Shown one piece after another: positions 63,131 through 64,000 of a stretch of DNA of 64,000 bases. Position 1 is the first letter of the stretch; the number at the start of each line of letters is the position of its first letter. Source of the DNA: an uncultured bacterium. GTDB lineage: Bacteria > Planctomycetota > UBA1135 > GCA-002686595. Location: the NCBI GenBank assembly GCA_938083085.1, contig CALLKX010000013.1, positions 62,001 to 126,000 on the forward strand. Direction: 5' to 3'. The notes below the pieces were generated by a model. That model was not told where the DNA came from. It did not search any database and saw nothing but the letters and a program-made list of their open reading frames with translations. The position numbers and the translations under genes are program-made.

Positions 63131-64000
63131 TCAGCTTGAGGGAGCGCGATCGGCGAGACCCTGAACGATCTTCCCGTTGACGTCCGCGTCCAGCGCTCGG
63201 CCTGCGAGCTCGATGGCGTTGGAGACGGCGTGGGCGTCAGAGCGCCCGTGTCCGATCACCACGATCCCCCGAACGCCGAGGAGCAGGGCGCCTCCGTACT
63301 CGGAGTAGTCGACCTTCTTCCGAACGGTCCCGAGCACTTCGGGGGCCCAGTCGGCCCCATGCGCCGCCATTTCACGGCCCATGAGCCCGAGCAGGAAGCC
63401 CGAGAAGCCCTCCATGAGCTTGAGGGCCACGTTCCCCGTGAAGCCGTCGGTCACGACCACTTCTGCGGAGTCGCCGAAGATCTCGTTGCTCTCGATGTTC
63501 CCGATGAAGTCGAGGTCGGACTCTGCGAGCGCCGCGTGGGCCTCGCGGAGCAGGTCGGTGCCCTTGGTCGACTCCTCGCCGATGTTCAGCAGTGCCACCC
63601 GGGCGCGCTCGCTCTTCACCACGTCCCGCATGAGCACGGCGCCCATGTGGCCGTACTGAACGAGGTGCTCCGCCTTCGGCACCACGTTGGCTCCCATGTC
63701 GAGGATGGTCACCGGCTTCCCTGTCAGCCGCACGGTCACGGCGATTCCCGGGCGTCGGACACCGTCAAGGGTCTTGAGCCCAACGGTCGCGGCCCCCACC
63801 ACAGCTCCAGTGTTGCCCATGCTCACATGGGCCCCAGCCAGGCCGGCCTTCACGGCTCCGGTGGCGACGCCGATCGAGGACCCCGGCTTGGCGCGAAGCG
63901 CCACCGCAGGTTTCTCGTCCATGGCGATGACCTCGTCGGCGTGGAGCACCTCGAAGCCAGGGTTCCCGCCACGCTCCTTCAGGCCCGAGAGGATCTCGTC
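63131..64000 (-). CDS. plsX: Phosphate acyltransferase (5' end outside window)
   Basis: PlsX makes acyl-phosphate from acyl-ACP for phospholipid synthesis. The frame is open to base 64000. Visible are EVLHADEVIAMDEKPAVALR, SSIGVATGAVKAG, SMGNTGAVV, ILDMGANVVPKAEHLVQYG, NIGEESTKGTDLL, DGFTGNVALKLMEG and YGGALLLGVRGIVVIGHGRS, all conserved in PlsX. About 290 residues of the usual 330-350 are in the window. It is the first visible gene of the fab cluster; rpmF often precedes plsX but is outside. Confidence 0.95.
   Translation of the reverse strand, partial: DEILSGLKERGGNPGFEVLHADEVIAMDEKPAVALRAKPGSSIGVATGAVKAGLAGAHVSMGNTGAVVGAATVGLKTLDGVRRPGIAVTVRLTGKPVTILDMGANVVPKAEHLVQYGHMGAVLMRDVVKSERARVALLNIGEESTKGTDLLREAHAALAESDLDFIGNIESNEIFGDSAEVVVTDGFTGNVALKLMEGFSGFLLGLMGREMAAHGADWAPEVLGTVRKKVDYSEYGGALLLGVRGIVVIGHGRSDAHAVSNAIELAGRALDADVNGKIVQGLADRAPSS

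Overview
The window is about 64 kb of gene-dense, very GC-rich bacterial chromosome. It holds 46 protein genes that I can support (two run off the edges) and one tRNA. There are no phage, transposon, plasmid or CRISPR genes. Planctomycetota (or a close relative) is the best guess. The reasons are a bacterial XPB helicase with its partner, a double-length UvrA, FG-GAP/ASPIC and HEAT-repeat envelope proteins, secreted proteins sharing a 'YC...ISASGS...LC.xGxIGR...PGDT.NFQ' module, and a plsX-fabH-fabD-fabG-acpP-fabF cluster. This is an inference from gene content, not a phylogeny.

Layout. (1) 1-16313, plus strand: the end of an inositol-monophosphatase-like gene, a 2-Cys peroxiredoxin with a strong terminator, then a tightly overlapping operon: fused-dimer uvrA, XPB helicase, helicase-associated partner, ThiE-like, signal-peptidase-like, thiL, tsaE, ECF sigma factor, probable anti-sigma. 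(2) 16382-23092, plus: a TolC-type outer-membrane protein, a membrane-anchored HEAT protein and an FG-GAP/ASPIC lipoprotein with a thioredoxin-like tail. (3) 23575-29876: a pseudopilin-like gene (minus), CCA-adding enzyme (plus), then dxr-rseP-ubiA-like (minus). (4) 30179-36675, plus: purM, a small helical membrane protein, an esterase-like secreted protein with a replaced nucleophile, a membrane-fused spermidine-synthase-like protein, and a secreted CxxCH protein. (5) 36699-41089, minus: two paralogous secreted HEAT proteins. (6) 41505-49166: a soluble histidine kinase with a degenerate receiver, a large secreted protein, and sdhCAB with a clear terminator. (7) 49475-55604: a histidine phosphatase, a small Cys protein, a GyrI-like lipoprotein, an unknown acidic protein, a CvpA-family protein and a stripped-down histidine-kinase-like protein. 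(8) tRNA-Leu(CAA), then the minus-strand cluster plsX-fabH-fabD-fabG-acpP-fabF-UDP-sugar pyrophosphorylase-ddl, which joins fatty-acid start-up and elongation with cell-wall precursor synthesis.

The most interesting items are: the UvrA-UvrA/XPB/partner operon as a candidate alternative nucleotide excision repair system; three unrelated intergenic minisatellites that all have a 15-bp period; a set of TANNNT hexamers placed 6-9 nt before start codons, suggesting common leaderless transcription; the paired HEAT proteins with a conserved C-terminal tag; a shared module placed at opposite ends of two secreted proteins; and several signalling or hydrolase proteins whose key catalytic residues are missing. 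Nothing was computed beyond reading and hand alignment. Function calls rest on motif recognition.
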